Notes: generated by a model from the letters alone, not told the origin. A stretch of 64,000 nt of DNA from JACQFZ01 sp041485885 (GCA_041485885.1 JBGPKL010000009.1:32230-96229); one strand, 5' to 3'. Positions 43,399 through 52,673 are shown, counted from the stretch's first letter. Translations and numbers: made by a program.

Positions 43399-43665
43399 CT
43401 AGAGCGGAGCGCCAATTCCCGCTGTATGCAACACTGCTTCATTTGGGCCACGGCCAGCGCAGCAGTCGACGAGCTTGCCGTCGATGGCAACCGCAGGAAC
43501 GCTACGGATGCCATAGCGTTTTGCCTTCTTCGCAACTTCAGGCTCGTGCATTTCGAGAATTCTCACATCGCACGACGGACACGCGATTTTGTTGATCATG
43601 ACGACAGCTTCTTCGCACACAGTACATCCCGCGCTGAAAATTTCAATCGTTCGAACCTTGGCCAT
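43399..43665 (-). CDS. Thioredoxin-like small protein of the mercury operon, 88 aa
   Basis: A compact thioredoxin/glutaredoxin fold with an N-terminal redox pair GCTVCEE (Cys14, Cys17), a second CPSCDVRILEMHE pair and the cis-Pro motif RSVPAVAIDGKLVDCC. No signal peptide, so cytoplasmic. It follows the MerC-like gene by 8 nt and is likely cotranscribed. A thiol-transfer role toward Hg(II) is inferred from the neighbours. Confidence 0.75.
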   Translation of the reverse strand: MAKVRTIEIFSAGCTVCEEAVVMINKIACPSCDVRILEMHEPEVAKKAKRYGIRSVPAVAIDGKLVDCCAGRGPNEAVLHTAGIGAPL

Positions 43666-43673
43666 AAGACCTC

Positions 43674-44426
43674 CTAACGTCCTTCAGGTTGTAACTTGCT
43701 GGCGCTCGGAACACACGCTGGACAGGCAGCGGCGGGCAACGCTTTCTTGCGCAGAGTCATGACGATGGCGATGAACAATAGCCCGACGCCGGCGTACGTC
43801 ATCCAATCAACGTCCACAAAAAACTTACCGAATACGACGACGGCCGCAGCACCGAGGCCGGTCAGCAAGGGGGCCTTACGCCCACTTCGATGCGCATGAA
43901 TAAGCAAAGCCCCGAGCGCAAACGCTAAAAAGATAGCCGTGAGGGGCAACAAGTAAGGCGTATAGTCCACAAACCCCAACCCCAGCGCACTAAGTAGCGC
44001 CGTGTAGGCGGGTAAACACAACGGACAGAAAAGCTTCGGCAACAGCGCCGTTCCGATTGCGGGAAAGGAAACCGCGAGGAGCTGCCAGCGGCTCTTGTCT
44101 GCGCTTGCCCCCGCAGTGGTTGAGAGGCCGCTCCTCAAGGCTGAGCAGATCGAATCGAAAGGCGGTGTCCGCGCCATCTGTCCGCTTCCATCGAAGTAAA
44201 CGCGGCATGAAGCCGCATCATGCGCCGTAGCGTCCGCGACATCTTTGCCATCGACCAGAATGGTCGGTGAGCCAAACGCGCGGACGTATTCGGGACTCGC
44301 GCGCGCGTTCCTCTCCCATTCGCGCCAACGCGCCGAAACGCCGGTCTTCGCAAACGCCTTAATCAGCGCGGAACGTGTCGCGGCCACGTTGGGGCACTCG
44401 GCGTCGTAGATTAACTCGACGTTCAT
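43674..44426 (-). CDS. MerC-like mercury transport protein with N-terminal thioredoxin-like domain, 250 aa
   Basis: Start ATG 44426 overlaps the merR stop as ATGA and has GGAG upstream. Residues 1-85 are thioredoxin-like (ELIYDAECPNVAATR; GSPTILVDGKDVAD). Residues 110-240 carry about four membrane segments with the MerC signature LLPKLFCPLCLPAYTALLSALGLGF. A Cys pair ACPACVP is near the C-terminus. MerC-type proteins bring Hg(II) across the inner membrane; here a redox-like domain is fused to it. Confidence 0.8.
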   Translation of the reverse strand: MNVELIYDAECPNVAATRSALIKAFAKTGVSARWREWERNARASPEYVRAFGSPTILVDGKDVADATAHDAASCRVYFDGSGQMARTPPFDSICSALRSGLSTTAGASADKSRWQLLAVSFPAIGTALLPKLFCPLCLPAYTALLSALGLGFVDYTPYLLPLTAIFLAFALGALLIHAHRSGRKAPLLTGLGAAAVVVFGKFFVDVDWMTYAGVGLLFIAIVMTLRKKALPAAACPACVPSASKLQPEGR

Positions 44427-44845
44427 ACTCCACCCTCCTCGTATTCGAGAGCCTCGACGATGGGACATTCGCTCGTCGGACCGTTTCCGCGGCATGCGAC
44501 GGCGAGCTTGTCCAGCGCCCCTCGGATGCGCTTAAGCTCTCCGATTTTCTTATCGACGGCGGTGATTTTCTCGCGGGCACGGGCACGAATATCGGCGCAC
44601 GTTGTCCTGGAGTTCATGCGCAAGGCGAGCAGCTCACCGATCTCGCCCAGCGAGAATCCCAAATTTTGCGCCTGCCTGATGAAACGCAATCGACGAATGG
44701 TTTCGGCGGGATACATGCGGTAGCCGGCGGCGCTACGTTTCGGTCGCGACAACAGCCCCCGCCGTTCGTAGTAGCGGATCGTCTGGGTCTTCACTCCGCC
44801 GTGATTGGCGAGCTTTCCGATCGTCAATGAGCTTGGGTTGGCCAT
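44423..44845 (-). CDS. merR: MerR-family mercury-type regulator, 140 aa
   Basis: HTH and wing (LTIGKLANHGGVKTQTIRYYERRGLLSRPKRSAAGYRMYP), a coiled-coil dimer helix, and three Cys in the MerR metal-site positions (TTCADIR, LAVACRGNG, SECPIVEAL). That Cys set is characteristic of Hg(II)-sensing MerR. ATG 44845 is preferred because the predicted transcript begins near 44862, making the upstream ATGs (44860, 44866) nearly leaderless. It is first in a three-gene operon, so it is autoregulated. Confidence 0.88.
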   Translation of the reverse strand: MANPSSLTIGKLANHGGVKTQTIRYYERRGLLSRPKRSAAGYRMYPAETIRRLRFIRQAQNLGFSLGEIGELLALRMNSRTTCADIRARAREKITAVDKKIGELKRIRGALDKLAVACRGNGPTSECPIVEALEYEEGGV

Positions 44846-44868
44846 GGTCACCGCCTGCATTTGCATTC

Positions 44869-44900
44869 AGTATAAACCTTCTATCTAGGTATAAGGTCAA
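44869..44900 (-). promoter_or_regulatory. MerR-type long-spacer promoter and operator
   Basis: Minus-strand -35 TTGACC (44895-44900) and -10 TATACT (44869-44874) are separated by 20 bp (19 with TTATAC), the overlong spacer that MerR regulators twist to activate. Between them is an imperfect dyad with arms ACCTT and AAGGT (44876-44897). Confidence 0.8.
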
Positions 44901-44970
44901 CACAACTGTTTGCCTAGTGCGGCGTCCTGAAAATACGCTGCATAAATCCGGCGACAACAACAGCTCTCAC

Positions 44971-45052
44971 GTAGCCCGGATGAAGGCGCGTAGCGCCGTA
45001 ATCCGGGGCATTCTTACGTTCCCGGATTCCGCTGTCGCTTCATCCGGGCTAC
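44971..45052. repeat. REP-like palindrome
   Basis: Outer arms GTAGCCCGGATGAAG and CTTCATCCGGGCTAC are perfect inverted repeats; inner arms (AATCCGGGG/CCCGGATT) also pair. Such extragenic palindromes are common in beta- and gammaproteobacteria. Placed between convergent-free gene ends. Confidence 0.85.
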
Positions 45053-45118
45053 ATGTCATTCGATAGTTATTTATAGCGACAGGGCATTAGGTCAATTCGA
45101 CAAAACTCGGGGCGACAG

Positions 45119-46258
45119 TCAGAAAAAATATTGGACGTAGGTGTAATAAAGATTGTGAAAGGAACCGTACTCGCTTCCGTCCGTCCCGCCGAAGAGCTGC
45201 ACACCGCCGGACCAGTCGAGATTGGCGGTTATCGAATAGGTCAGGCTCGGCGCAAAGAACCGGCTTCGATCGTCCGTATTAACGATGAGCACGTTGTCCC
45301 AGCGGAGCAGCGGTGTGAGGTCGTACTTGGCCTGCGCTCCTACGTAATGACGGCCGACGTTCTGGATCAGGCCTGCATGCAGCCGCGTGAAATCGTAGGC
45401 ACGCGCGTCACTCGATCCTTGGCCGTTGTAGTAGTACTCAAAGGTCAGCGTCACCGTGTTTTGGAACGCGTAGTCGAAACCCGCCACCGCTCGCGTGAAG
45501 TCAGAACCAATCTCGGTATCGGTGCGTGCCGCCTCAAGGCGCAAACCGCCCTCGCCTATTCGACCGACGATGTCCAGCCCCACCACGCGATCGCCCCTGA
45601 ATTCGCCGAGCATCAACGCCACGTCGGTGTTGGCGACATTCGTGCGATATTGAACCGCTCGGCTCGATGGTGCGTCACGTTGCGGCGCGTAGACAAAACT
45701 GAGCCGTGACAACGGCCCGAGATTTCGTTGCACCAGCACAGCATCGGCGCCCGTGCGCTCTTCGCGCTCCACGGCGATGGGGTTGAAGGGATTCAGCAGA
45801 TCGGTCGGACTCCAAAAGCGCCCGCTGCCCCAGGCAACGCGTTGCCGGCCGATCAGAAAATCCGCGACCGGTGCGTTCAACGTCACAAAACCTCGGTACA
45901 GCCGCTGCCGCGCGAAGACCGACCCGCGGTCCAGGTAGTCGTCCTCCAGATCCCAATAGGTGGCCGGTCGCGTCGCCTTTAGCTGTCGGAACTGTGCCGT
46001 ATCGAGAAAACTTCCGAGCAGCGCCTCGTTATCGTACTGCACCTCGAAGCCGAGCCAATCGGTTGGACGCCCGCGCGCTTCCAGCCGCACACGGTTCAGA
46101 TCGAGCGTGTAGTCTTCCTGTTGTGGCGCGACGGTGCGCGAGCTCACCAGCAGATTCTTGTAGTAGCCCTTGAACTGAATGTCCGCTTCTTCGGCCGGAG
46201 CAGCGAACACCGCGAGCAGTAACGTGGCGCACGCGCCTGCCCGTCCCCATTTAGACAT
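45119..46258 (-). CDS. Outer-membrane porin-like beta-barrel of the ABC operon, 379 aa
   Basis: Start ATG 46258, overlapping the permease stop by 8 nt. A signal peptide (MSKWGRAGACATLLLAVFAAPAEE) precedes a series of amphipathic strands (DIQFKGYYKNLLVSSRTV; LDLNRVRLEARG; LYRGFVTL; VGRQRVAWGSGRFWSPTDLLNPFN) and a C-terminal Phe (YYTYVQYFF), the barrel-insertion signal. It resembles uncharacterised porin-type proteins found with LolA-like and FtsX genes. It may receive a substrate carried by the ABC system. Confidence 0.75.
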   Translation of the reverse strand: MSKWGRAGACATLLLAVFAAPAEEADIQFKGYYKNLLVSSRTVAPQQEDYTLDLNRVRLEARGRPTDWLGFEVQYDNEALLGSFLDTAQFRQLKATRPATYWDLEDDYLDRGSVFARQRLYRGFVTLNAPVADFLIGRQRVAWGSGRFWSPTDLLNPFNPIAVEREERTGADAVLVQRNLGPLSRLSFVYAPQRDAPSSRAVQYRTNVANTDVALMLGEFRGDRVVGLDIVGRIGEGGLRLEAARTDTEIGSDFTRAVAGFDYAFQNTVTLTFEYYYNGQGSSDARAYDFTRLHAGLIQNVGRHYVGAQAKYDLTPLLRWDNVLIVNTDDRSRFFAPSLTYSITANLDWSGGVQLFGGTDGSEYGSFHNLYYTYVQYFF

Positions 46259-48764
46259 GACGCAGCGCTTGGACGGCATCGAGGCGCGCGGCGCGCCACG
46301 CGGGATAAAGCGCGGCGGCAAGACTGGTCAAGAACAACGCCGCTATCGGCAACCAGACATTACCGAGCAGGATCGTGGGATAGATGACGCTCGTCAGACC
46401 GGGGATGCGGCCGGTCACAGCATAGCGGCTGAGATCGAAGCCGGCGGTGTGGAAATAACCGACGATCAGCGCACCAGCGGCGATACCGGCGCCGAGTCCC
46501 AGTGCGCCCAGTACCAACGATTCATACAACACGGTGCGTACGATCTGGGCCGGCTGCGTTCCGAGCGCAAGCTGCAGCCCGAACTCGCGCGTACGTTCGA
46601 GCACGGCCATCAGCAGGGTATTCATGACGCCGAGCGCCACCACGGCAAACACGACGATCAGGATCACGCGCAGATTGACGCGAATGAGATCGAGCATCTG
46701 TACCATCACCGGCAGCAGCGTTTTCCACGTCACGACACGCTGCACCGGCGCCGTCAATCCCGCCGTGAGCGCCGCGACCGCCGCCTCCGCCGTGTCGATG
46801 TCGTAAAGGCGTACGGCAATCGTCGACGCCTCGCTCGCCACCGCCAGCAACTCGCGGGCGACGGCCATGTGGGTCACGGCCACCGTTCGATCGATCATAT
46901 CGTTGCCGGTGTCGACGATACCGACGATGCGCAACGCCGCCGAGCCGAGCGAGCCGTCGGCGGCGGGCGCCATCAGCACGATCTTTTCGCCCAGGCGTAC
47001 GCGCAGCCGTTCGGCGAGCTTGCGGCCAATGACGATTTCGCGCGCGCGTCCGTCGCTGAGATAAGCGCCTTCGACTATTTTTTTGTGCAATGTGGTGACC
47101 TGGGTCTCGGCCTGCGGGTCGACGCCGTAGATCATCAACGGCTCGGACTTCGTCGGGCTGCTCGCCATCGTCTGTGCCTGTAGGCGCGGCGCGGCGGCGG
47201 CCACCAACGGACTGGCGCGCACGCGCGCGAGTAATCGGTCGGTCTGTGCGAGCATGAGCTTGGCGTCGTATTCGTCGCGGAAGCCATTGCTCTCTACCTG
47301 CACGTGTCCGGCGATCAGGTCGGTGGCGTTATCGCGCATCTGCAGGTAAAAACCGGAGGTAAACGCGCTCAAAAACAAATAGGCAGCGAGCCCGGCGCCG
47401 AGCGCGCCGAGCGTGAGCAGCGCGCGGCGCGGGTTGCGCGCGATTCCACGCAGGGCGAGACGGGCGAACACCGCGCGCGGTAAAAACGCGAATGCAAAAC
47501 GAAACGCCGGTAAACGCGTGCGCGACGCCGGACGCGCGCCGCGGATGGCGTCGATCGGCGCCAAACGCGCCGCTTTCCAGGCCGGGTAGACCGAGGCGCA
47601 GACGGTCGTGGTAAGTAGCGTTGCCGCGAGCAGTAACAGATACTCGAGGCGCACGCTCGGGTAGACGATCCCAGTTAGGCCCGGCATCATCTGCACCGCT
47701 TGCGAATAGTCGCCCAAATCGATGCCGCGATAGCCGAAGTATCCGGTAACCCCGGTGCCGAAGGCGCTGCCGAGCGCGACCGCACCGAGACCGAGCAACA
47801 AGGCCTCGTAGAGCACCGTGCGCGCCACTTGCACGGGACGCGTGCCGAGCGCCAGCATCATACCGAACTCGTGGGTACGCTCCATCACGCCCATCAGGAT
47901 TGTATTAGCGATGCCGAGCGCGACGACGACGAACATCACGAACAAGATGATATACGCGAACATTTTATGCAATGCGACATTGCCGGCGAGCTCCGGCATC
48001 AGCGCTTCCCAGCCGAGCACCTCGAAACCGGTGTCGAGCTCGCGCCGTAACTCCGTGACCGAGCGCGGCACGTCATCGAGTTCGGTAAGTCGCGCGATGA
48101 GTGCGGTGACTCGTCCTTCGAGGGAAAGCAGCGCTTGCGCCGCCGGCAGCGTCACGAATACCAGCGATGTGTCGATGACATCGATGCCACTGCGGTAGAT
48201 ACCCCGCACCCGAAAGCGGCCGGCGCCGATGGAACCGTCGGCGGCCTGCGTCACCAACGCCACTTCTGCGCCGACGTTGACCCGCAGAATTTCCGCCAGC
48301 CGGTCGCCGAGTATCATGCCCTGGCGATCCGTCGCATCGAGATACGCGCCTTGCTTGAGCGCCCGATGCAGCGTGGTGACCCGACGTTCGCGCTCGGGAT
48401 CGACGCCGATGACCATGACGCCCCGCGTTTTTTCCGCGCCGCTCGCGAGCGCTTGGCTTTCGACGCGCGGGGCGATCGCGGCGATGCGGCCTTGTTTATC
48501 GAAACGCGCCATGAGCGCATCGGCGCGATCGAACGTCAGGTCGAGCGTTGGGTCGTCGTGGTAACCGCGCTGATGCACTTGCAGGTGGCCGGTCAGATAC
48601 CCCGTGATGTTGCCAATCATCTGGCGATTGGTGCCATCGACATAACCCCAGAGAAACACCAGCGCGGCCAGACCGGTCGCGATCGCGGAAAGCGTGATCA
48701 GACTGCGGCGCAGATTGCGTCGCAGTCCGCGCCGCGCCAGCCTGAGGAATACGCGCTGCCTCAT
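46251..48764 (-). CDS. Fused double FtsX-type ABC permease, 837 aa
   Basis: Start ATG 48764, 2 nt after the ATPase stop; TTG 48770 is possible. Two complete FtsX/MacB-type halves lie in one chain (about 1-410 and 420-837). Each begins with an Arg-rich N-terminus (RGLRRNLRRSLITLSAIATG and RGIARNPRRALLTLGALGAG) followed by one helix, a large periplasmic domain (GVDPERERRVTTLH; GVDPQAETQVTTLH) and three C-terminal membrane segments (NTILMGVMERTHEFGMMLALGTRP; NTLLMAVLERTREFGLQLALGTQP). It acts like a LolC-LolE pair in one protein. Confidence 0.9.
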   Translation of the reverse strand: MRQRVFLRLARRGLRRNLRRSLITLSAIATGLAALVFLWGYVDGTNRQMIGNITGYLTGHLQVHQRGYHDDPTLDLTFDRADALMARFDKQGRIAAIAPRVESQALASGAEKTRGVMVIGVDPERERRVTTLHRALKQGAYLDATDRQGMILGDRLAEILRVNVGAEVALVTQAADGSIGAGRFRVRGIYRSGIDVIDTSLVFVTLPAAQALLSLEGRVTALIARLTELDDVPRSVTELRRELDTGFEVLGWEALMPELAGNVALHKMFAYIILFVMFVVVALGIANTILMGVMERTHEFGMMLALGTRPVQVARTVLYEALLLGLGAVALGSAFGTGVTGYFGYRGIDLGDYSQAVQMMPGLTGIVYPSVRLEYLLLLAATLLTTTVCASVYPAWKAARLAPIDAIRGARPASRTRLPAFRFAFAFLPRAVFARLALRGIARNPRRALLTLGALGAGLAAYLFLSAFTSGFYLQMRDNATDLIAGHVQVESNGFRDEYDAKLMLAQTDRLLARVRASPLVAAAAPRLQAQTMASSPTKSEPLMIYGVDPQAETQVTTLHKKIVEGAYLSDGRAREIVIGRKLAERLRVRLGEKIVLMAPAADGSLGSAALRIVGIVDTGNDMIDRTVAVTHMAVARELLAVASEASTIAVRLYDIDTAEAAVAALTAGLTAPVQRVVTWKTLLPVMVQMLDLIRVNLRVILIVVFAVVALGVMNTLLMAVLERTREFGLQLALGTQPAQIVRTVLYESLVLGALGLGAGIAAGALIVGYFHTAGFDLSRYAVTGRIPGLTSVIYPTILLGNVWLPIAALFLTSLAAALYPAWRAARLDAVQALRHV

Positions 48765-48766
48765 GC

Positions 48767-49438
48767 TCAATTCACTATCCGCCCGTCTTTGAGCCGTACC
48801 AACCGGCGCGCGCGTTCCATCACCATCGGATCGTGCGTCGAGAACACGAAGGTCACGCCTTTGGTTTCGTTCAAGCGGCGCATGAGGTCCATGAGCGCCG
48901 CGCCGGTTGCGGAATCGAGATTGGCGGTCGGTTCATCGGCCAACACGATGGCCGGTTCGCTCACAATCGCGCGCGCGACCGCGACGCGTTGCTGCTGGCC
49001 GCCGGAGAGCTCTCCGGGGCGGCGGTCTTCCATGCCGGCGAGACCCACGTCGGCCAGTATCGTCCGGGCACGTTCGCGGCGCGCGCTGTCCGGCACGCCC
49101 TGCAGCAACATGACGTACTCGACGTTCTCGAGCGCGGTTAGCACCGGAATCAGATTGAATTCCTGAAACACGAAGCCGATGCGTCGCAGCCGCAAATCGG
49201 TCAGCGCGCGCGTGGAAAGGGGCTCCAGCTCCTGTCCATCGACCCACAATTGCCCGCTCGTGGGACGGTCCAGCCCGCCGATTAGGTTGAGCAGCGTGCT
49301 CTTGCCGGAACCGGAGGGGCCGACCAGCGCCATGAATTCGCCCGATTCGATATCGAGATCCACGCCGTCGAGCGCCCGCACCTCGATGCTGTCCTGGCGG
49401 TAAATCTTCGTCAGTTTTTTTGTACGCACGCTAAGCAT
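48767..49438 (-). CDS. ABC transporter ATP-binding protein (LolD/MacB type), 223 aa
   Basis: Walker A GPSGSGKST, Q-loop FVFQEFNLIPVLTALENVE, signature LSGGQQQRVAVARAI, Walker B AIVLADEPTANLDSATG and H-loop FVFSTHDPMV are all present. It follows the LolA-like gene by 4 nt and precedes the fused permease. Together they are a type VII (mechanotransmission) ABC system, probably moving a lipoprotein, lipid or other envelope molecule. Confidence 0.94.
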   Translation of the reverse strand: MLSVRTKKLTKIYRQDSIEVRALDGVDLDIESGEFMALVGPSGSGKSTLLNLIGGLDRPTSGQLWVDGQELEPLSTRALTDLRLRRIGFVFQEFNLIPVLTALENVEYVMLLQGVPDSARRERARTILADVGLAGMEDRRPGELSGGQQQRVAVARAIVSEPAIVLADEPTANLDSATGAALMDLMRRLNETKGVTFVFSTHDPMVMERARRLVRLKDGRIVN

Positions 49439-49442
49439 GGCG

Positions 49443-50267
49443 TCACCGTCGCTGTTGCAGATTCTTCAAGGTAAAGATTTGCGCATCGGTCGGGGCGTCG
49501 AACGTCATCTCGCGGATGACGAACAGCGTCCGGTTCTGCGGCTTCGCGATCGGCTGCATCTCCCAGCGCGTCGGGATCACGCGACCGCCGATGGGACGAA
49601 TGTCGCTATAGCGCAGCGCCTTGACCAGCTCGCCGCGCTCGTCGTAGAACTCGAGCTTGAGCGGCAACCGATCCGATTGGCGGATGCGGTAAATGAGCTT
49701 GCCCCACACGACCGCGGCTTCGGGCTTCGGGATCGACTCGACTTTGTAAACCCGGGTTCCTTCCAGATCTTCGCTGCCGATCAACGTGTGCGTGTAATCG
49801 TCGACGACGCTGCTCGACTTGACGAGATCGTCGTTGGTCATATCCGATCCCATCCACGGCTGCAGCATCATCGACGGCGGAATTTTTATCACGCGCTCGA
49901 TCGAGGGCAGGTAGTTCCACATCTCCGCCTTGATGCGCAGCGACCCGATGCCGGCTTCCTTCGCCGGCGTGTCGATGCGGATGAAGGTGCGTTCGGGCCG
50001 TTCCATCCAGAACCGCAACGAGAGCTTGCGCTCCCAGCGCGGCGTGATGACGGTCATCTCGGCCGCACCCTGACTGGTTTTTCCCCAGAGCGTGCGCTCG
50101 ACATGGGCGACAAGGTCCTGCCCGGTGGGTTCGGCGCCGAGCACCGACATGGGCGACGCCGATGCGCCGATGACAACCATCACACAGATCGCTTTTACGA
50201 AACCGACGAATACATCGCGCGGCATCTCCACGATGAAGTACGGCAGAACATATTGCAGAGTGACCAT
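49443..50267 (-). CDS. LolA-like outer-membrane lipoprotein-sorting protein, 274 aa
   Basis: Signal segment at about 22-44 (KAICVMVVIGASASPMSVLGA), then the LolA-like incomplete barrel: ERTLWGKTSQGAAEMTV, KAEMWNYLPSIERVIKIPPSMM, MGSDMTNDDLVKSSSVVDDY, KVESIPKPEAAVVWGKLIY and RIIPTRWEM-type RVIPTRWEMQP. The family is annotated as outer membrane lipoprotein-sorting protein. ATG 50267 is taken; ATG 50225 would start just before the signal. It is first in the LolA-ATPase-permease-barrel operon and could shuttle the substrate through the periplasm. Confidence 0.85.
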   Translation of the reverse strand: MVTLQYVLPYFIVEMPRDVFVGFVKAICVMVVIGASASPMSVLGAEPTGQDLVAHVERTLWGKTSQGAAEMTVITPRWERKLSLRFWMERPERTFIRIDTPAKEAGIGSLRIKAEMWNYLPSIERVIKIPPSMMLQPWMGSDMTNDDLVKSSSVVDDYTHTLIGSEDLEGTRVYKVESIPKPEAAVVWGKLIYRIRQSDRLPLKLEFYDERGELVKALRYSDIRPIGGRVIPTRWEMQPIAKPQNRTLFVIREMTFDAPTDAQIFTLKNLQQRR

Positions 50268-50384
50268 TATTCGCGTCTTCTTCTTGTTCTACCCAGTTAT
50301 TACTGCTTTCTTATGCCGGCATTGTCCCAAACCGGCTGAACAGTAATTTGACGTGGATCAACCAGGACCAGCGTTGGACCTTCG

Positions 50385-50864
50385 CTATGACCGAAGCGAA
50401 CCACCGCGCGAGCGCAAGAACCACAACGCGACGACGGGCACGACGATCCACTGCGCCAGAGGCAAGGCGCCGATCCCCATAATCATCGGCATCTGCTCGC
50501 TGTACGCCCACAGCCCCAACCGATACACGTTGCGCCATTCGCTGAACGCGGTGTAGGCAACACCGCTCACCAGCAGCACCGGCAGTCCGCGGCTCAACGA
50601 GCGCCACGGCCAATCAACGCGACGCGACCATGCGCATGCGAGCGCGAACGTTGCCAATGCAATCAATCCGTCGCCGGCGGTGCAATGCACTACCGCCCAA
50701 GCAATAGTCGCGGGTGCCGCTTCGCGCCATAACGTATACAGGGGAATCTGCGCTACCTCCCATACCAAATGCAGCGCCAGGGAAAGTATCGTCCATGCGC
50801 TGAACACAAAGAGCGAAGAACGCAAGTAATCGAACCGCGACGTACTGGGGTCTGGCCGTGTCAT
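50385..50864 (-). CDS. Small inner-membrane protein, 159 aa
   Basis: Four hydrophobic segments (for example LFVFSAWTILSLALHLVWEV, GLIALATFALACAW, LPVLLVSGVAYTAF, WIVVPVVALWFL) connected by short loops. A conserved-looking LHLVWEVAQIPLYTL helix and ACTAF-EWRNVYRLGLWAYSE loop are visible. No family named with confidence. It lies between the Cyc2-like gene and the LolA operon. Confidence 0.65.
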   Translation of the reverse strand: MTRPDPSTSRFDYLRSSLFVFSAWTILSLALHLVWEVAQIPLYTLWREAAPATIAWAVVHCTAGDGLIALATFALACAWSRRVDWPWRSLSRGLPVLLVSGVAYTAFSEWRNVYRLGLWAYSEQMPMIMGIGALPLAQWIVVPVVALWFLRSRGGSLRS

Positions 50865-51228
50865 TGCGCCTCACGGAGGCCAGGTTTCTTTCCGATGTTC
50901 ACGCCTGTACGCCGCCGCTAAAGCTGGGCGGCGACACTCGACACGCGCTGCGGGTCTGGATGAGCTTGAACTTGCCGGTGCGGGGATCTATCGGAAGGTT
51001 CTCGACCGCGACCAGTTCAAACCGGGGCCGGCTGGCGCACACGGCCCCGCAACACCACGTCTGGAGAAATATGGCACGTTTTCGCGCGTCTAACCTTGTT
51101 GATTGGTCGGCTTCTGAAACTTGAGTTCTTGCTTCAACTCCTCTGGACCCAACCCTTCCGGCTCGTGACGGGCAATACCTTATTGTATTTTGATGTAGCG
51201 GAACCAATGAGCACGGTTCGTGGCGCGC
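50865..51228. other. Intergenic region downstream of the cytochrome-porin gene
   Basis: 364 bases with no supported gene in either strand. I see no convincing terminator, promoter boxes or repeats. Confidence 0.5.
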
Positions 51229-52569
51229 TCAGAAGAGTGCCCAGACGTACAGGAACAACGTATTGTTGTCCGCGGCATTCCGGCCCAAGCCATCATAGTT
51301 CGTATCGCCTCCGTTAAATTTGTTGTACCAGGTATAGCGCGCACCGATCTTGACATACTGGATCGGTAGATAATTCGCCTCAACCATCCAGCCACGCGTG
51401 TTCGGACTCCCGGCCGCACTGCCAGTGACCGCTTCGCCGGTGTCGAAGCGCAGCAAATCAGTATCGCCTGACGTAGAGAAGTATTGGACTCCGCCGCCTA
51501 CCGTGCGCTTGTAGTAGTAATGAACATCCGCGCGCTGCGTGCGGAGGTGGCTAGATGAATTCTCCGTCAAACCCAGCGGGAAGCTCGCACTCAACTCTTG
51601 CGTTTCCCGAATCCAAGTGGCATGCGCAGTCACGATATGGTCTGCGCGAATGAACTGGTACTGTCCGTCTAAGGCAACGTCGGTGAAACGGTCCGTCGGG
51701 CCAGATGCCATGGTCGCGTCAGGGAAGATCTTCGCAGTCAGACCGTACGTTCCAAATTCAAAACTGTGTGGCTTCGAGTTGAATTGCAGGGCCAATCGCC
51801 AGTAAGGCGCGTAGCCATCGACCACGGTATCGACGTCGACACCGCTGCTAAACGGTCGCATCAACCCTTTATCCGCTCGCCGATAGAGCGCCACTTCGCC
51901 ATATACCAAATCGTTCCACAGTCCGTATGCACCGATGCCTCCGGCTTTCGCAAACAACGTGTTGTCCACCACGGTCGCGGCATTCGGCATGACCCCGCGG
52001 TCCGGACCGAGGTGCGGAAAACCCCACATCGGTGTGCTGTTGTATATGTCGCTAAGGGTTGGATTGTTGTTCAACGTGACGCCATAGAGCAACTGCTTGT
52101 CCTTGCCCAAAGTAGACTCGTTGGCATAGCGAATATCCGCCATCTCGATTGCGGACTGGTGCTCGATGCCATCGTAGTTATATTGCGCGAGAGCGCCAAA
52201 ATTGCCGGCGATCTTCCCTGCATAATAGAGGCTGAGCACCTGCAACTTCGTCTTGCCGTCTGTTTCGAAGCTCTCCGGCGCATCATCGGACGTTGTCCGA
52301 GTCGAAAGTCTCGAGACCGTGCCTGCGACGGAGACCGGGACATTGAGAGGAAATTCTTTTCGCTCCAGCTTGTCTCCATCGGTATAACCGGACAGCTTGA
52401 ACTCTCTGCCATACTGAGTCAGCTCCGGAAACACGGTGTGACAAGCAGAACACGATCTGCCGGTCTGGCGAGTGAAGCTTGGGACGGCCAGCACATCGGT
52501 CGCCACGATGAGCAGCAGGGCGGCGACCGCGATGCGGGAAGCTTCCAATTTGTGAGATCTGTTAAACAT
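51229..52569 (-). CDS. Cyc2-like fused monoheme cytochrome-porin, 446 aa
   Basis: A signal peptide (about 1-29) precedes FTRQTGRSCSACHTVFPELT, a single CXXCH haem site (Cys40, Cys43, His44) followed by QYGREFKLSGYTDG. The remaining ~380 residues are alternating amphipathic strands ending LFLYVWALF, a barrel. This arrangement and the RQTG-x-x-C-x-x-CH-T-x-FPEL pattern fit Cyc2-type outer-membrane cytochromes, known for Fe(II) oxidation in some lineages, though homologs exist in non-iron oxidisers. ATG 52569 has GAGG upstream. Confidence 0.8.
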   Translation of the reverse strand: MFNRSHKLEASRIAVAALLLIVATDVLAVPSFTRQTGRSCSACHTVFPELTQYGREFKLSGYTDGDKLERKEFPLNVPVSVAGTVSRLSTRTTSDDAPESFETDGKTKLQVLSLYYAGKIAGNFGALAQYNYDGIEHQSAIEMADIRYANESTLGKDKQLLYGVTLNNNPTLSDIYNSTPMWGFPHLGPDRGVMPNAATVVDNTLFAKAGGIGAYGLWNDLVYGEVALYRRADKGLMRPFSSGVDVDTVVDGYAPYWRLALQFNSKPHSFEFGTYGLTAKIFPDATMASGPTDRFTDVALDGQYQFIRADHIVTAHATWIRETQELSASFPLGLTENSSSHLRTQRADVHYYYKRTVGGGVQYFSTSGDTDLLRFDTGEAVTGSAAGSPNTRGWMVEANYLPIQYVKIGARYTWYNKFNGGDTNYDGLGRNAADNNTLFLYVWALF

Positions 52570-52673
52570 TTTCGAGTCCTCTCTGCTTAGTTAAACGCAC
52601 CGCCCCTCTCAGGATTAAGGCGCCTCTCGCATCAAACGTAACAGGCGGCGCAAGCCCGGCCTTGATGCACGTC

